Positions 55,552-64,000 of a DNA stretch of 64,000 nucleotides are shown piece by piece. The notes beneath the pieces are model-generated. The model had not been told where the DNA came from. It did not search any database and saw only the letters and a list, made by a program, of their open reading frames with translations. The translations under genes were made by a program, and so were the position numbers. Each line of letters starts with the position of its first letter. The stretch's first letter is position 1. Source of the DNA: Sporosarcina cascadiensis (GTDB lineage: Bacteria > Bacillota > Bacilli > Bacillales_A > Planococcaceae); assembly GCF_009650995.1 (NCBI RefSeq), contig NZ_WHVV01000010.1:1-64000 (forward strand), given 5' to 3'.

Positions 55552-56583
55552 ATGGAGAAGTTTTTGAGCATAGTAGAGAAACAGCGTCACTTGATGTATG
55601 AAGAAATGAGAGAAGCAGCCGAACTGCTTTTTAATGAACAGACAGATGAGGACCAAATTATTACGTTTTTAACGGCTCTTTCGCAAAAAGGAGAAACTTC
55701 ACATGAAGTCGCAGCCCTTGCAGCCGTTATGAAGTCCTATGCAAATGAATTCACGCCGGCAGCAGCACGCTATCTGGACAACTGCGGTACGGGCGGGGAC
55801 GGAGTCAATACATTCAATATCAGCACAACAGCCTCATTTGTCCTCGCGGGGGCAGGCGTGCAGGTGGCAAAGCACGGAAACCGTAAAATTTCGAGTGCGG
55901 CAGGCAGCCAGGACGTGCTGGATGCACTCGGCATTCATACGGATTTTCAGATAGCTGATATGCAGAATCTGCTGGAACAGGAAGGAATCGCATTTTTATT
56001 TGCACCTGCCATCCATCCGAGAATGAAACGGATTGGCGCCATTCGCAATAAAATCGGCAAGCCGACGATTTTCAACTTGGTCGGCCCCCTGACGAATCCG
56101 GTAGCATTGGAAACACAGTTCACGGGCATCAACCGTCCCGACTTCATTATGGAGTACGCATCTGTGCTACGGATGCTTGGACGGAAGCGGGCGATTGTCG
56201 TCAGCGGAGCAGGCGGCATGGATGAAGCATCTCTTGCCGGGCAGAATGAATTTGTACTATTGGATCATGGTGATTTAATTCCGTTTTCATTGACGGCGGA
56301 TGATGTAGGTCTGGATTACGCGCCGCTGTCTGCGATCAGGGGCGGGGATGCGCTAGAAAATGCAGCGATGGCGCGTGCGATACTGAATGGAGAGCGAGGG
56401 CCAAAGTTTGACACGGTTGTATTGAATGCGGGTATCGGACTGTTTGCGAATGGTCAGGTGAAGACGATACAAGAAGGTGTCAAACGGGCAACTGATAGTA
56501 TTTTATCAGGTAGAGCATTAGAAAAATTAAACGCTGTGGTCGCGTTCAGCGAATCAATTCAGCAGAAGGCGGTTGTCCAATGA
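55552..56583 (+). CDS. trpD: Anthranilate phosphoribosyltransferase
   Basis: A 343-aa enzyme joining anthranilate to PRPP. The NCGTGGDGVNTFNISTT motif (about 80-96) and KHGNRKISSAAGSQDVLDALG (PRPP/anthranilate site) are intact. ATG 55552 has AGGAG eight bases upstream; the ATG at 55546 is too close. Its anthranilate could come either from TrpE or from kynureninase encoded at 26.7 kb. The end overlaps trpC by ATGA. Confidence 0.95.
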   Translation: MEKFLSIVEKQRHLMYEEMREAAELLFNEQTDEDQIITFLTALSQKGETSHEVAALAAVMKSYANEFTPAAARYLDNCGTGGDGVNTFNISTTASFVLAGAGVQVAKHGNRKISSAAGSQDVLDALGIHTDFQIADMQNLLEQEGIAFLFAPAIHPRMKRIGAIRNKIGKPTIFNLVGPLTNPVALETQFTGINRPDFIMEYASVLRMLGRKRAIVVSGAGGMDEASLAGQNEFVLLDHGDLIPFSLTADDVGLDYAPLSAIRGGDALENAAMARAILNGERGPKFDTVVLNAGIGLFANGQVKTIQEGVKRATDSILSGRALEKLNAVVAFSESIQQKAVVQ

Positions 56584-57368
56584 CGATTTTAGATAAAATT
56601 CTAGTGCAAAAAAAAATAGAGGTAGAGCAGCTGCTGGCAAAGGATGCAACATTTCCGGAGCGTGCAATTACACGGCCGTCTCTTTATAAATCCCTGCAGA
56701 CTGCAAAACAGCTGCAAGTGATTTCAGAGATAAAGCGGGCGTCTCCTTCAAAAGGTCTGATTGCAGAAGGCGCAAATCCCGTCAGACAGGCTTCGGCTTA
56801 TTACAAAGCAGGCGCCGCATGTATTTCTGTTCTGACGGATAAAGAATTTTTCCAAGGTTCATTCGATGATCTGGCGGCTGTTGCAGATGTGGTGCCAATT
56901 CCTTTATTATGCAAAGACTTCATGATTCATGAAATTCAGATTGACCAGGCAAAAAGTGCAGGTGCTTCGGTAATTTTGCTGATAGCGGCGGCTCTAGACG
57001 ATCAGACGCTTGGAAGACTGTATACGTATGCGAACAGGCTCGGATTGGATGTATTGGTGGAAGTGCATGATACGGAAGAGTTGCAGCGTGCGCTGGCGAT
57101 TGATGCGAAAATTATTGGCGTCAATAACCGGGATCTGCATACATTTGAAGTGGATCTGGTGCAGACAGAGCGGATTGCGAAAGAGTTTCCATTCGATGAA
57201 GAGCGGGTTTTGATCAGTGAAAGCGGCATTTGGAATGCTGAAGATGCAGAGCGTGCTGCAGAGGCCGGCGCAAGTGCAGTGCTGGTCGGAGAATCGTTGA
57301 TGCGCAGTGATTCTGTGAAGGAAGCATTGCAGGCGCTGCAAGTGGATAAGCCGGTAGTTCGTTCATGA
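56580..57368 (+). CDS. trpC: Indole-3-glycerol-phosphate synthase
   Basis: A 262-aa TIM barrel. EIKRASPSKG (Lys52), LCKDFM (Lys near 112), the GVNNRDL block (about 180) and ISESGI (about 212) mark the active site. It overlaps trpD and trpF by four bases each, so translation is coupled. Confidence 0.95.
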   Translation: MTILDKILVQKKIEVEQLLAKDATFPERAITRPSLYKSLQTAKQLQVISEIKRASPSKGLIAEGANPVRQASAYYKAGAACISVLTDKEFFQGSFDDLAAVADVVPIPLLCKDFMIHEIQIDQAKSAGASVILLIAAALDDQTLGRLYTYANRLGLDVLVEVHDTEELQRALAIDAKIIGVNNRDLHTFEVDLVQTERIAKEFPFDEERVLISESGIWNAEDAERAAEAGASAVLVGESLMRSDSVKEALQALQVDKPVVRS

Positions 57369-58000
57369 CAAAAGTGAAGATTTGCGGACTGATGAAAGCA
57401 GAGCATGTGAAAGCGGCGGTGGATGCCGGAGCTGATGCAATCGGTTTTGTCTTCGCTCCGAGCCGCAGGGAAGTATCGATTCAACAGGCGCAGAAGCTTG
57501 CTGCCATTATTCCTGATGCTGTCTTGAAGATCGGTGTATTCGTGGATGCATCAAAGGAAGAGTTGCAGCGGACATTCAAGGAAGTGCCGCTAGATTATAT
57601 TCAGTATCACGGGGAGGAGTCGCCGGAATTCATTCGGGAAGTTGGTTTGCCGTCTATCAAGGCGCTTGCCATTCAGAATGAAGAAGATGCGAAACGGGCG
57701 GCTGTTTACGACGTGGATTACTATTTATTTGATACCCCCGGGATAGAGTACAAAGGCGGCAGCGGCAAGACGTTCGACTGGTCACTGCTTGAAGATGCCG
57801 GTGTGCCGCTCGCGAAGACGATTTTAGCAGGCGGACTGCATGCAGAAAATGTGCAGGAGGCAATCAGACAGGTTCAGCCGTTTATGGTCGATGTATCGAG
57901 CGGCGTGGAGATTGATAAACAAAAAGACAGTGAACGTATTCGGACGTTTATTCATAGAGCGAAGGGCAGGAGTGATCAGGATGCAGACAGCAGAAACTAA
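57365..58000 (+). CDS. trpF: Phosphoribosylanthranilate isomerase
   Basis: A 211-aa TIM barrel. The catalytic Cys7 in VKICGL and the phosphate-binding AGGL and VDVSSGVE near the C-terminus are intact. It overlaps trpB by 20 bases. Confidence 0.95.
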   Translation: MTKVKICGLMKAEHVKAAVDAGADAIGFVFAPSRREVSIQQAQKLAAIIPDAVLKIGVFVDASKEELQRTFKEVPLDYIQYHGEESPEFIREVGLPSIKALAIQNEEDAKRAAVYDVDYYLFDTPGIEYKGGSGKTFDWSLLEDAGVPLAKTILAGGLHAENVQEAIRQVQPFMVDVSSGVEIDKQKDSERIRTFIHRAKGRSDQDADSRN

Positions 58001-59174
58001 AGGACGTTACGGCAGATTCGGCGGACAATTTGTTCCGGAAACGCTGATGACGGCATTGCAGGAGTTAGAAACAGCATACGAAGAAGCACAGAAGGATCCG
58101 GCCTTTACAGAAGAATTGGATTATTATCTGAAAGACTTCGTCGGGCGGGAAAATCCATTATTTTTAGCAGAGCGTCTGACAAAGCATGCAGGCGGTGCAA
58201 AAATTTATTTGAAGCGTGAGGACCTGAACCATACGGGCGCCCATAAAATCAATAATTCATTGGGGCAGGCACTTCTTGCGATTCGTATGGGCAAGAAGAA
58301 AATCGTTGCAGAAACTGGTGCCGGCCAGCACGGAGTGGCTACGGCAACAGCCTGCGCGCTGCTCGGTCTTGAATGTGTCGTATTCATGGGGAAAGAGGAT
58401 ATCCGCCGTCAGGAATTGAATGTTTTCCGCATGGAGCTGCTCGGAACGAAGGTTGTTTCGGTGGATAAAGGATCAGGCACACTGAAGGACGCAGTGAATG
58501 AAGCACTGCGCTATTGGGTTGCTAATGTGGAAGATACGCATTATATTTTGGGCTCAGCACTCGGTCCGCATCCATTTCCGCAGATTGTGCGTGATTTCCA
58601 ATGCGTAATCGGCAATGAAACGAAGAAACAGCTTCAGGAGAAAGAAGGACGTCTTCCTGATGCAGTCGTTGCATGTGTCGGCGGAGGCAGTAATGCAATC
58701 GGCATGTTCCATCCTTTTGTTGCAGATGAAAGTGTCAAAATGTACGGTGTCGAGGCGGCGGGCAGCGGAATTTCCACTGGAAAACACGCGGCAGCCGTAC
58801 CGGGCAAGCAAGAAGGCGTGCTGCACGGCGCGTATATGTATGTGCTGCAGGACGAAGATGGTTTCATTCAGGAAGCACATTCTATCTCAGCAGGTCTGGA
58901 TTATCCTGCAATCGGCCCTGAACATTGCCATTTAGACGATATCGGACGTGTGCAGTACGATTCTGTCACAGATGAGCAAGCCCTTGAAGCGCTGCAGCTG
59001 CTGTCACGCACGGAAGGCATCATTCCTGCTATTGAAAGTGCGCATGCTGTCTATTATGCAGTACAGCTTGCGAAACAAATGAAAGAAGACGAACTGCTCG
59101 TCATCTGTTTATCAGGACGCGGCGATAAAGATGTGGCTGCGGTGCGCGACGCGTTGGGAGGCCGGGGGAAATGA
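57981..59174 (+). CDS. trpB: Tryptophan synthase beta chain
   Basis: A 397-aa PLP enzyme. [16 protein letters not shown] starts the protein, HTGAHKINN has the PLP Lys89, and GGGSNAIG binds the phosphate. ATG 57981 has AGGAG eight bases upstream, inside trpF; the longer frame to 57840 runs in another phase of trpF and is rejected. Confidence 0.96.
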   Translation: MQTAETKGRYGRFGGQFVPETLMTALQELETAYEEAQKDPAFTEELDYYLKDFVGRENPLFLAERLTKHAGGAKIYLKREDLNHTGAHKINNSLGQALLAIRMGKKKIVAETGAGQHGVATATACALLGLECVVFMGKEDIRRQELNVFRMELLGTKVVSVDKGSGTLKDAVNEALRYWVANVEDTHYILGSALGPHPFPQIVRDFQCVIGNETKKQLQEKEGRLPDAVVACVGGGSNAIGMFHPFVADESVKMYGVEAAGSGISTGKHAAAVPGKQEGVLHGAYMYVLQDEDGFIQEAHSISAGLDYPAIGPEHCHLDDIGRVQYDSVTDEQALEALQLLSRTEGIIPAIESAHAVYYAVQLAKQMKEDELLVICLSGRGDKDVAAVRDALGGRGK

Positions 59175-59962
59175 CGAAATCACGAGTGAAACAAGCTATT
59201 TTAGAGTGTAATGAACAAGGAGACAAAGCATTCGTACCATATATCATGGCTGGAGACGGTGGGCTGGAGACATTGAAAAAGACCATTTTATTTTTACAGG
59301 AGGCAGGTGCCACGGCAATTGAAGTCGGTATTCCATTTTCAGATCCCGTTGCGGACGGAGAAGTAATCCAGCAGGCGGGCGAACGTGCGCTGGCAGAAGG
59401 CGTGACACTGCGCAAAGTGATGAACGAACTGGCTTCATTTAAGGAAGAAGTGACAGTTCCGCTCGTCATCATGACGTATTTAAATCCTGTGCTGAGTTAC
59501 GGATTGGATAAAATTGCGGCGGATTGCGAGAACAGCGGTGTCTACGGACTGATCATACCGGATTTGCCGCTGGAAGAAAGCGGACTGCTGAAAGAAGCGT
59601 TGAAAAATTCGGAAGTCGCACTCGTTCAGCTGATTTCACTGACAAGTCCGGCTGCGCGGATCAAAGCGATTGCGGAAGCGGCGGAAGGTTTCATTTATGC
59701 AGTCACAGTGAACGGCATTACAGGCGTGCGGAATTCATTCAATGAAGGTTTGGAAGAACATCTGCAGAAGCTGAAAGAAGCAAGCTCGGTACCTGTATTG
59801 GCAGGCTTCGGAATTTCCACTCCTGAACAGGTGCAGACACTCGGTGCTTTGGCTGACGGCGTCATTGTCGGCAGCGCAATTGTAACGGCTCTGCATGAGA
59901 ATGACTTGCCGAAAATCAATACTTTAATCGCTGCATCGAAAAATCAAGTATCTCAAATATAA
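59171..59962 (+). CDS. trpA: Tryptophan synthase alpha chain
   Basis: A 263-aa TIM barrel cleaving indole-glycerol phosphate. Catalytic Glu51 and Asp62 lie in [14 protein letters not shown], and the phosphate-binding GFGIST and GVIVGSAIV near the end are intact. Overlaps trpB by ATGA. Last trp gene; a strong terminator follows. Confidence 0.96.
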   Translation: MTKSRVKQAILECNEQGDKAFVPYIMAGDGGLETLKKTILFLQEAGATAIEVGIPFSDPVADGEVIQQAGERALAEGVTLRKVMNELASFKEEVTVPLVIMTYLNPVLSYGLDKIAADCENSGVYGLIIPDLPLEESGLLKEALKNSEVALVQLISLTSPAARIKAIAEAAEGFIYAVTVNGITGVRNSFNEGLEEHLQKLKEASSVPVLAGFGISTPEQVQTLGALADGVIVGSAIVTALHENDLPKINTLIAASKNQVSQI

Positions 59963-59968
59963 TGGCAG

Positions 59969-60006
59969 ACCGGACGACTGGTGAACTTCAGTTGTTCGGT
60001 TTTTTC
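59969..60006 (+). terminator. Terminator of the trp operon
   Basis: CCGGACGACTG (59970-59980) pairs fully, with G-T pairs, with CAGTTGTTCGG (59989-59999), followed by six T. Confidence 0.92.
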
Positions 60007-60024
60007 TGTGCAATGGATCAGCCG

Positions 60025-60173
60025 CGCGCGAAAAAGGCCTTCTGGCGCGCCAAACGTAAAGCCCTTTTTGCCGCTCCAAACTAACGCCTCGCCGCGCGAA
60101 ACCACTACCTCACCGAACCAATCCCATTTCGCATCGCAAGAAATTCATTGTCCATCGCAACAAACTGTCCATA
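60025..60173. repeat. 21-bp-period degenerate array with a CGCGCGAAA-type core (array 3)
   Basis: Units begin at 60025 (CGCGCGAAA), 60046 (CGCGCCAAA), 60072 (CGCTCCAAA), 60093 (CGCGCGAAA), 60114 (CGAACCAAT), 60132 (CATCGCAAG) and 60153 (CATCGCAAC). The steps are 21, 26, 21, 21, 18 and 21. It fills the gap between the trp terminator and the peptide ABC transporter. The core differs completely from arrays 1 and 2. Confidence 0.6.
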
Positions 60174-60256
60174 AAACCCAAATTGTGCATAACTATTTAA
60201 TTCGCATGCATAATTTTCCCGGAACTATTCACACTATCCGCAAAGGAGCTGATGAG

Positions 60257-61279
60257 ATGGAGGATAACTTGCTGACTATCCACAATCTCCGGACATCTTT
60301 TCGAATTAACGGCAGGTTTCATCGAGCAGTTGACGGAATATCGTTAACTATCCACAGAAATGAAGTGCTCGCCATCGTCGGTGAATCGGGCTGTGGGAAA
60401 AGTGCACTCGCGCTGTCGATTATGGGCTTGCATCCGCCAGATCAGTCAGCAGTGGAAGGTTCCATCGATTTTCAGGGACGGAACCTATTGCAGCTGTCCA
60501 CTTCAGAACTCAATCAAATCCGAGGGAAAAAACTCGCGATGATTTTTCAAGATCCGATGACCGCCCTGCATCCATTGTGGAAAGTGGGACGGCAAATAGA
60601 AGAACCGATGAAATACCATTCAATGTTATCCACAAAACAGAGAAGACAGCGAACTCTTGAATTGTTGAAACTTGTAGGAATTCAAAAATATAAACAAGTC
60701 TATCAACAGTATCCCCACGAACTGTCAGGCGGTATGCGGCAGCGGATTTTAATAGCCATCGCATTAGCCTGCGATCCGGTTTTGCTCGTTGCAGATGAAC
60801 CGACGACGGCGCTTGATGTGACAGTGCAGGCGCAGATTCTTGAGCTGATGAAAGAACTGCAGCGGCAATCGCAAACTGGTATTTTATTGATTACCCATGA
60901 TTTGGGCGTGGTAGCGGAAATGGCGGATCGGGTGGCGGTCATGTATGCCGGAGAGATTGTGGAGCTGGCGCCGGCCGAAGAGCTGTTCCGTCATCCGCGT
61001 CACCCTTATACACAATCGCTGTTTCATTCACTCCCTTCATCTAATGAAAGGAAGCAGAAACTGCATGCAATAGAGGGAATCGTGCCTGCCATTGAAAATC
61101 TGGAGCGGGCCGGCTGCCGTTTTGCGCCGCGTATTCCGTGGATTGCCGAGAAAGGACATGATGCAGAACCGGTGCTACAGGAAATTGCACCCGGCCATTT
61201 CGTGCGCTGCAGCTGCTATCAACATTTCTATTTACCGGATGGAAAGGAAGAAAAAGATGTCTCTGCTGCAGCTACGTGA
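60257..61279 (+). CDS. Oligopeptide/dipeptide ABC transporter ATPase (DppD/OppD type)
   Basis: A 340-aa ATPase. Walker A GESGCGKSA has Lys48, the Q-loop is IFQDPMTAL, the signature is LSGGMRQRI, Walker B LLVADEPTTALDV, and a C-terminal peptide-transporter extension contains GCRFAPR and RCSCY Cys residues (a likely Fe-S or metal site in this family). ATG 60257 has AAAGGAG eight bases upstream; the longer frame from 59981 includes the trp terminator and array 3. It overlaps dppF by 23 bases. Confidence 0.93.
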   Translation: MEDNLLTIHNLRTSFRINGRFHRAVDGISLTIHRNEVLAIVGESGCGKSALALSIMGLHPPDQSAVEGSIDFQGRNLLQLSTSELNQIRGKKLAMIFQDPMTALHPLWKVGRQIEEPMKYHSMLSTKQRRQRTLELLKLVGIQKYKQVYQQYPHELSGGMRQRILIAIALACDPVLLVADEPTTALDVTVQAQILELMKELQRQSQTGILLITHDLGVVAEMADRVAVMYAGEIVELAPAEELFRHPRHPYTQSLFHSLPSSNERKQKLHAIEGIVPAIENLERAGCRFAPRIPWIAEKGHDAEPVLQEIAPGHFVRCSCYQHFYLPDGKEEKDVSAAAT

Positions 61280-62165
61280 TGTGTCCGTTCATTATACAAA
61301 GACCGGCAGTTTTTTCAAACGCAAGAGCGCTGTCATTCCTGTCATTGCCCAATTGAGCCTTGAACTCCGGCCAGGCGAAATATACGGGCTGGTTGGTGAA
61401 TCAGGTTGCGGGAAGTCAACAGCAGCAAAAGCGATCATTGGTTTACATCAACTGTCAGCAGGTCAAATCTTTTTCAATGGAGAAGACTTGTCGCAGCTCA
61501 CCCGAAAGGCGCGAAAGCAGCAAATGAAAGAAATTCAAATGATCTTCCAGGATCCTTATTCTTCGTTGAATCCGAGAAAAAATGTCTGGAATATTATTGC
61601 GGAACCACTGCGTAATTTCGAAAAGCTCTCTAAGGCAGATGAATTGAAGAAGGTACAGAAACTTTTACAGCGGGTTGGTTTGAATGAAGAGTCGGTTTAT
61701 CAGTATCCGCACCAGTTTTCAGGCGGTCAGCGACAGCGTATCGGTATTGCGCGTGCAATGGCTCTGCAGCCGCAGCTATTAATTGCCGACGAGCCGGTAT
61801 CGGCGCTCGATGTCTCCGTGCAGGCGCAAGTATTGAATTTCATGAAAGAAATTCAAGAAGAGTTTCGGCTGACGATGCTGTTTATTTCACATGATTTAGG
61901 AGTGGTCCGCCACCTGTGCGATCGGATTGGCATCATGTATAGGGGAAGTGTAGTGGAAGAAGGAACTGTTGAGGATATTTTCAGACGTCCGCAGCATCTC
62001 TACACAAAACGGCTGCTCGCTGCCATGCCGGAAATGGATCCCGAAAAAAGACAGCACAAGATCAAACAGCGCCTGCAAATTAATGAAGAATTTGATCGGC
62101 TGGCGGATACGTTTCTTGACGCTGAGTTGCAGCAGATCTCGGACACGCACTGGGCGCGGCTGTGA
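61257..62165 (+). CDS. Oligopeptide/dipeptide ABC transporter ATPase (DppF/OppF type)
   Basis: A 302-aa ATPase pairing with the preceding one. Walker A GESGCGKST (Lys53), IFQDPYSSLNP Q-loop, SGGQRQRIG signature, LIADEPVSALDV Walker B and switch His in ISHDLG are all intact. ATG 61257 lies inside the DppD-like gene behind AAAGGAAG. The C-terminal extension is shorter than in OppF. Confidence 0.92.
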   Translation: MSLLQLRDVSVHYTKTGSFFKRKSAVIPVIAQLSLELRPGEIYGLVGESGCGKSTAAKAIIGLHQLSAGQIFFNGEDLSQLTRKARKQQMKEIQMIFQDPYSSLNPRKNVWNIIAEPLRNFEKLSKADELKKVQKLLQRVGLNEESVYQYPHQFSGGQRQRIGIARAMALQPQLLIADEPVSALDVSVQAQVLNFMKEIQEEFRLTMLFISHDLGVVRHLCDRIGIMYRGSVVEEGTVEDIFRRPQHLYTKRLLAAMPEMDPEKRQHKIKQRLQINEEFDRLADTFLDAELQQISDTHWARL

Positions 62166-62182
62166 AGTAAGGAGGCAAAGGC

Positions 62183-63151
62183 ATGCTGACATTTATTATA
62201 AAAAGGACCGTCTTGATGATTCCGCAGCTGCTGCTATTGAGTATCCTCATATTCTTTTTGGCAAAACAGATGCCCGGGGATGCGGTGACGGGAGCATTTA
62301 TGGGAAAACCGAATGTGTCGGCGGAACAGATGGAGAAAATCAGAGAGCAGCACGGCTTGAATGATCCGTGGATTGTGCAGTACGGACGCTGGATCCGGGA
62401 TGCGCTTCACGGTGATCTGGGTCAGTCTTTTGTGCATAAACAGCCGGTTACACAACTGCTGGCAGGGCGGATCGAAAATACAATCTGGCTCTCTGTCGCA
62501 ACATTGGCCGTGACCTACAGTCTTGCGATACCGCTTGGGATGATCGCGGGCAGGTGGACAAGAAGCTGGGCGGATCAGCTGATCGTCACCTATAACTATA
62601 TTTCATTTGCCACCCCGGTCTTCGTATTTGCCTTGTTGATGCTCTATGTCTTTGGCTTCCTGCTGAATTGGTTTCCAAGCGGCGGCAGTGTCGATATTCG
62701 GATCACGGAGGGAACGCCGGAGTATGTTTTAGATAAGCTGAAACACTTAGTGCTGCCTGTGCTGTCCGGTTCCTTGCTGCTGACGTATTCAACTGTGCAG
62801 TACTTACGCAATGAAATGATTGATACGAAAATGAAGGATTTCGTGAAGACGGCACGGGCAAAAGGAGTGCCTGAGAACGCGGTATACCGGAATCATATAT
62901 TGCGTCATTCCATTTTTCCTATCGCTGCGTTTTTAGGCTATGAGATCACTGGGCTGATTGCAGGATCGGTGTTTATCGAGACAATTTTCAGCTATCCGGG
63001 GCTGGGGAGACTTTTCATTGATTCTATAATGACGCGTGATTTTACAGTAGTGACTGCACTCGTCCTCATCTCGGGAGCGGCGGTCATTGTCGGAACGATG
63101 CTGTCTGACATTATCTTGCGCATCGCAGACCCGCGGATTCGTTTCGGATGA
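62183..63151 (+). CDS. Peptide ABC transporter permease (DppB/AppB type)
   Basis: A 322-aa permease with six helices. The N-terminal LLLLSILIFFLAKQMPGD signature, a GLNDPWIVQYGRWI region and the EAA-like coupling loop (about 222-242, ARAKGVPENAVYRNHILRHS) are typical of the OppB family. AAGGAGG precedes the ATG. Confidence 0.92.
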   Translation: MLTFIIKRTVLMIPQLLLLSILIFFLAKQMPGDAVTGAFMGKPNVSAEQMEKIREQHGLNDPWIVQYGRWIRDALHGDLGQSFVHKQPVTQLLAGRIENTIWLSVATLAVTYSLAIPLGMIAGRWTRSWADQLIVTYNYISFATPVFVFALLMLYVFGFLLNWFPSGGSVDIRITEGTPEYVLDKLKHLVLPVLSGSLLLTYSTVQYLRNEMIDTKMKDFVKTARAKGVPENAVYRNHILRHSIFPIAAFLGYEITGLIAGSVFIETIFSYPGLGRLFIDSIMTRDFTVVTALVLISGAAVIVGTMLSDIILRIADPRIRFG

Positions 63152-63164
63152 AGGAGGGGAGCAT

Positions 63165-64000
63165 ATGATGATCAGTTTGAATAAAGGAGTACAGCATAAA
63201 AGTTCAGGTCATTCTTCTTTTTTGTCGAAGATACTGGCAGAGATCCGTCAAGATCGGATGGCCTATATGTCGGCGGTCATACTGATCTTTATTATGGCCA
63301 TCGCGTATCTTTCTCCTCTCTTTCTTTCGATAGACCGTGTGAACCGTATTGAACTTTCCCAAATCTACCATCCTCCTTCCGCTACACACTGGCTCGGTAC
63401 CGATGACGGCGGCAGAGATGTTTTCGGTCAGCTGCTGCTCGGTGCGCGGAATTCCCTGACGATCGGCATATGCGTTACGCTGCTGTCCAGTTTCTATGGA
63501 TTGACAATTGGTCTCATTGCCGGGTATTACGGCGGATGGGCCGATCAAATTATCAGCCGCATACTGGATTTCCTAATGATTTTACCATCGCTAATGATTA
63601 TTATCGTTTTCGTCGTGCTGGTGCCGAATTACACTGTCTATCATTTCATTTTCATTATGAGTATTTTCGCCTGGTTCGGCAAAGCGCGGCTTATTCGGTC
63701 AAGAGGGCTGGCAGAGCGGGAAATGGATTATATCAGTGCTTCCAAAACACTAGGTACGCCGGATTGGAAGATTATGCTGTTTGAGATGCTGCCGAATTTG
63801 AGCTCGCTCATTATTGTCAATATGACGCTGACACTCGCTGGCAATATAGGCTTGGAAACAGGTCTGACGTTTCTCGGGTTCGGCCTGCCGTCCGGTACGC
63901 CTTCGCTCGGTACATTGATTGCCCTGGCGAAAAATCCTGATATCGTCCAAAACAAATGGTGGGTCTGGCTGCCGGCTGCTTTGCTGATTTTAGTCATTAT
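63165..64000 (+). CDS. Peptide ABC transporter permease (DppC/AppC type), truncated by the window
   Basis: At least 278 aa, open to the end of the window. HWLGTDDGGRDVFGQLLLGA after the first helix is the OppC family hallmark, and an EAA-like loop (YISASKTLGTPDWKIMLFEM) is visible. AAGGAGGGG lies before two consecutive ATGs; the first is used. The peptide-binding lipoprotein is not in the window and probably follows downstream. Confidence 0.93.
   Translation, partial: MMISLNKGVQHKSSGHSSFLSKILAEIRQDRMAYMSAVILIFIMAIAYLSPLFLSIDRVNRIELSQIYHPPSATHWLGTDDGGRDVFGQLLLGARNSLTIGICVTLLSSFYGLTIGLIAGYYGGWADQIISRILDFLMILPSLMIIIVFVVLVPNYTVYHFIFIMSIFAWFGKARLIRSRGLAEREMDYISASKTLGTPDWKIMLFEMLPNLSSLIIVNMTLTLAGNIGLETGLTFLGFGLPSGTPSLGTLIALAKNPDIVQNKWWVWLPAALLILVI

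Noticed and set aside
57840-57980. N-terminal extension of trpB
   Set aside because: Lies in the trpF coding region in another phase; the TrpB family starts at the ATG at 57981.
59981-60256. N-terminal extension of the peptide transporter ATPase
   Set aside because: Contains the trp terminator T-run and array 3; the protein family begins at the ATG at 60257 with a strong ribosome site.

Overview
The window looks like the chromosome of a low-to-moderate GC, endospore-former-type Firmicute (Bacillales), most like the Sporosarcina/Planococcaceae group. The grounds are strong AAGGAGG-type ribosome binding sites, frequent TTG and GTG starts, T-box riboswitches, lipoprotein-anchored ABC transport, an SLH-anchored surface esterase, a kynUBA operon, and a trp operon without trpG. 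The genus is inferred from gene content and style, because no rRNA gene lies in the window.

Layout. 1-6.5 kb: a plus-strand catabolic operon with a tripartite tricarboxylate transporter (tctB partial, tctA, tctC), an Ldh2-family dehydrogenase, a YciI-like protein, a tartronate-semialdehyde-reductase-type enzyme and glycerate kinase; it delivers an organic acid into glycerate metabolism. 6.5-7.8 kb: a decayed transposase and repeat copy A. 7.8-14 kb: a minus-strand ureide/hydantoin cluster (AroM-like, M20 amidohydrolase, IclR regulator, allantoinase-like enzyme, DUF3311 + SSF symporter). 14-23.6 kb: GNAT, a 39-aa protein, a truncated DUF421 protein, a hypothetical, a T-box-controlled NhaC-family transporter, CYP152-type P450, DASS transporter, erythromycin-esterase-like protein and APC permease. 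24-31 kb: tcyABC-like cystine importer, alkyltransferase-like protein, kynUBA, SLH-anchored GDSL esterase. 31-38 kb: repeat B, marR-MFS pair, an rsbQ/GGDEF deletion pseudogene, CofE-like ligase divergent from a LysR gene, UbiB/ABC1 kinase. 38-52 kb: repeats C and D, a group of c-di-GMP-related proteins (EAL-HDOD, dCACHE-GGDEF, PAS-GGDEF-EAL), BCCT transporter, phospholipase-D-like protein, methyltransferase, NCS2 permease. 52-60 kb: rluF, repeat E, and the T-box-regulated trpEDCFBA operon. 60-64 kb: an opp/dpp-type peptide ABC transporter running off the end.

Functional links. Tryptophan metabolism is present in both directions: kynUBA turns Trp into anthranilate, which is also the substrate of TrpD. 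The first operon and the ureide cluster together resemble parts of a purine-ureide to glycerate route (AllB, AllC, GlxR, GlxK), but glyoxylate carboligase is not seen.

The most unusual content is non-coding. There are five copies of a roughly 0.55-0.8 kb modular intergenic repeat with TTGACA/TGTCAA ends and exchangeable hairpin cassettes. There are also three intergenic arrays with a 21-bp period: two share a G(A/C)TCAT core and one has an unrelated CGCGCGAAA-type core.
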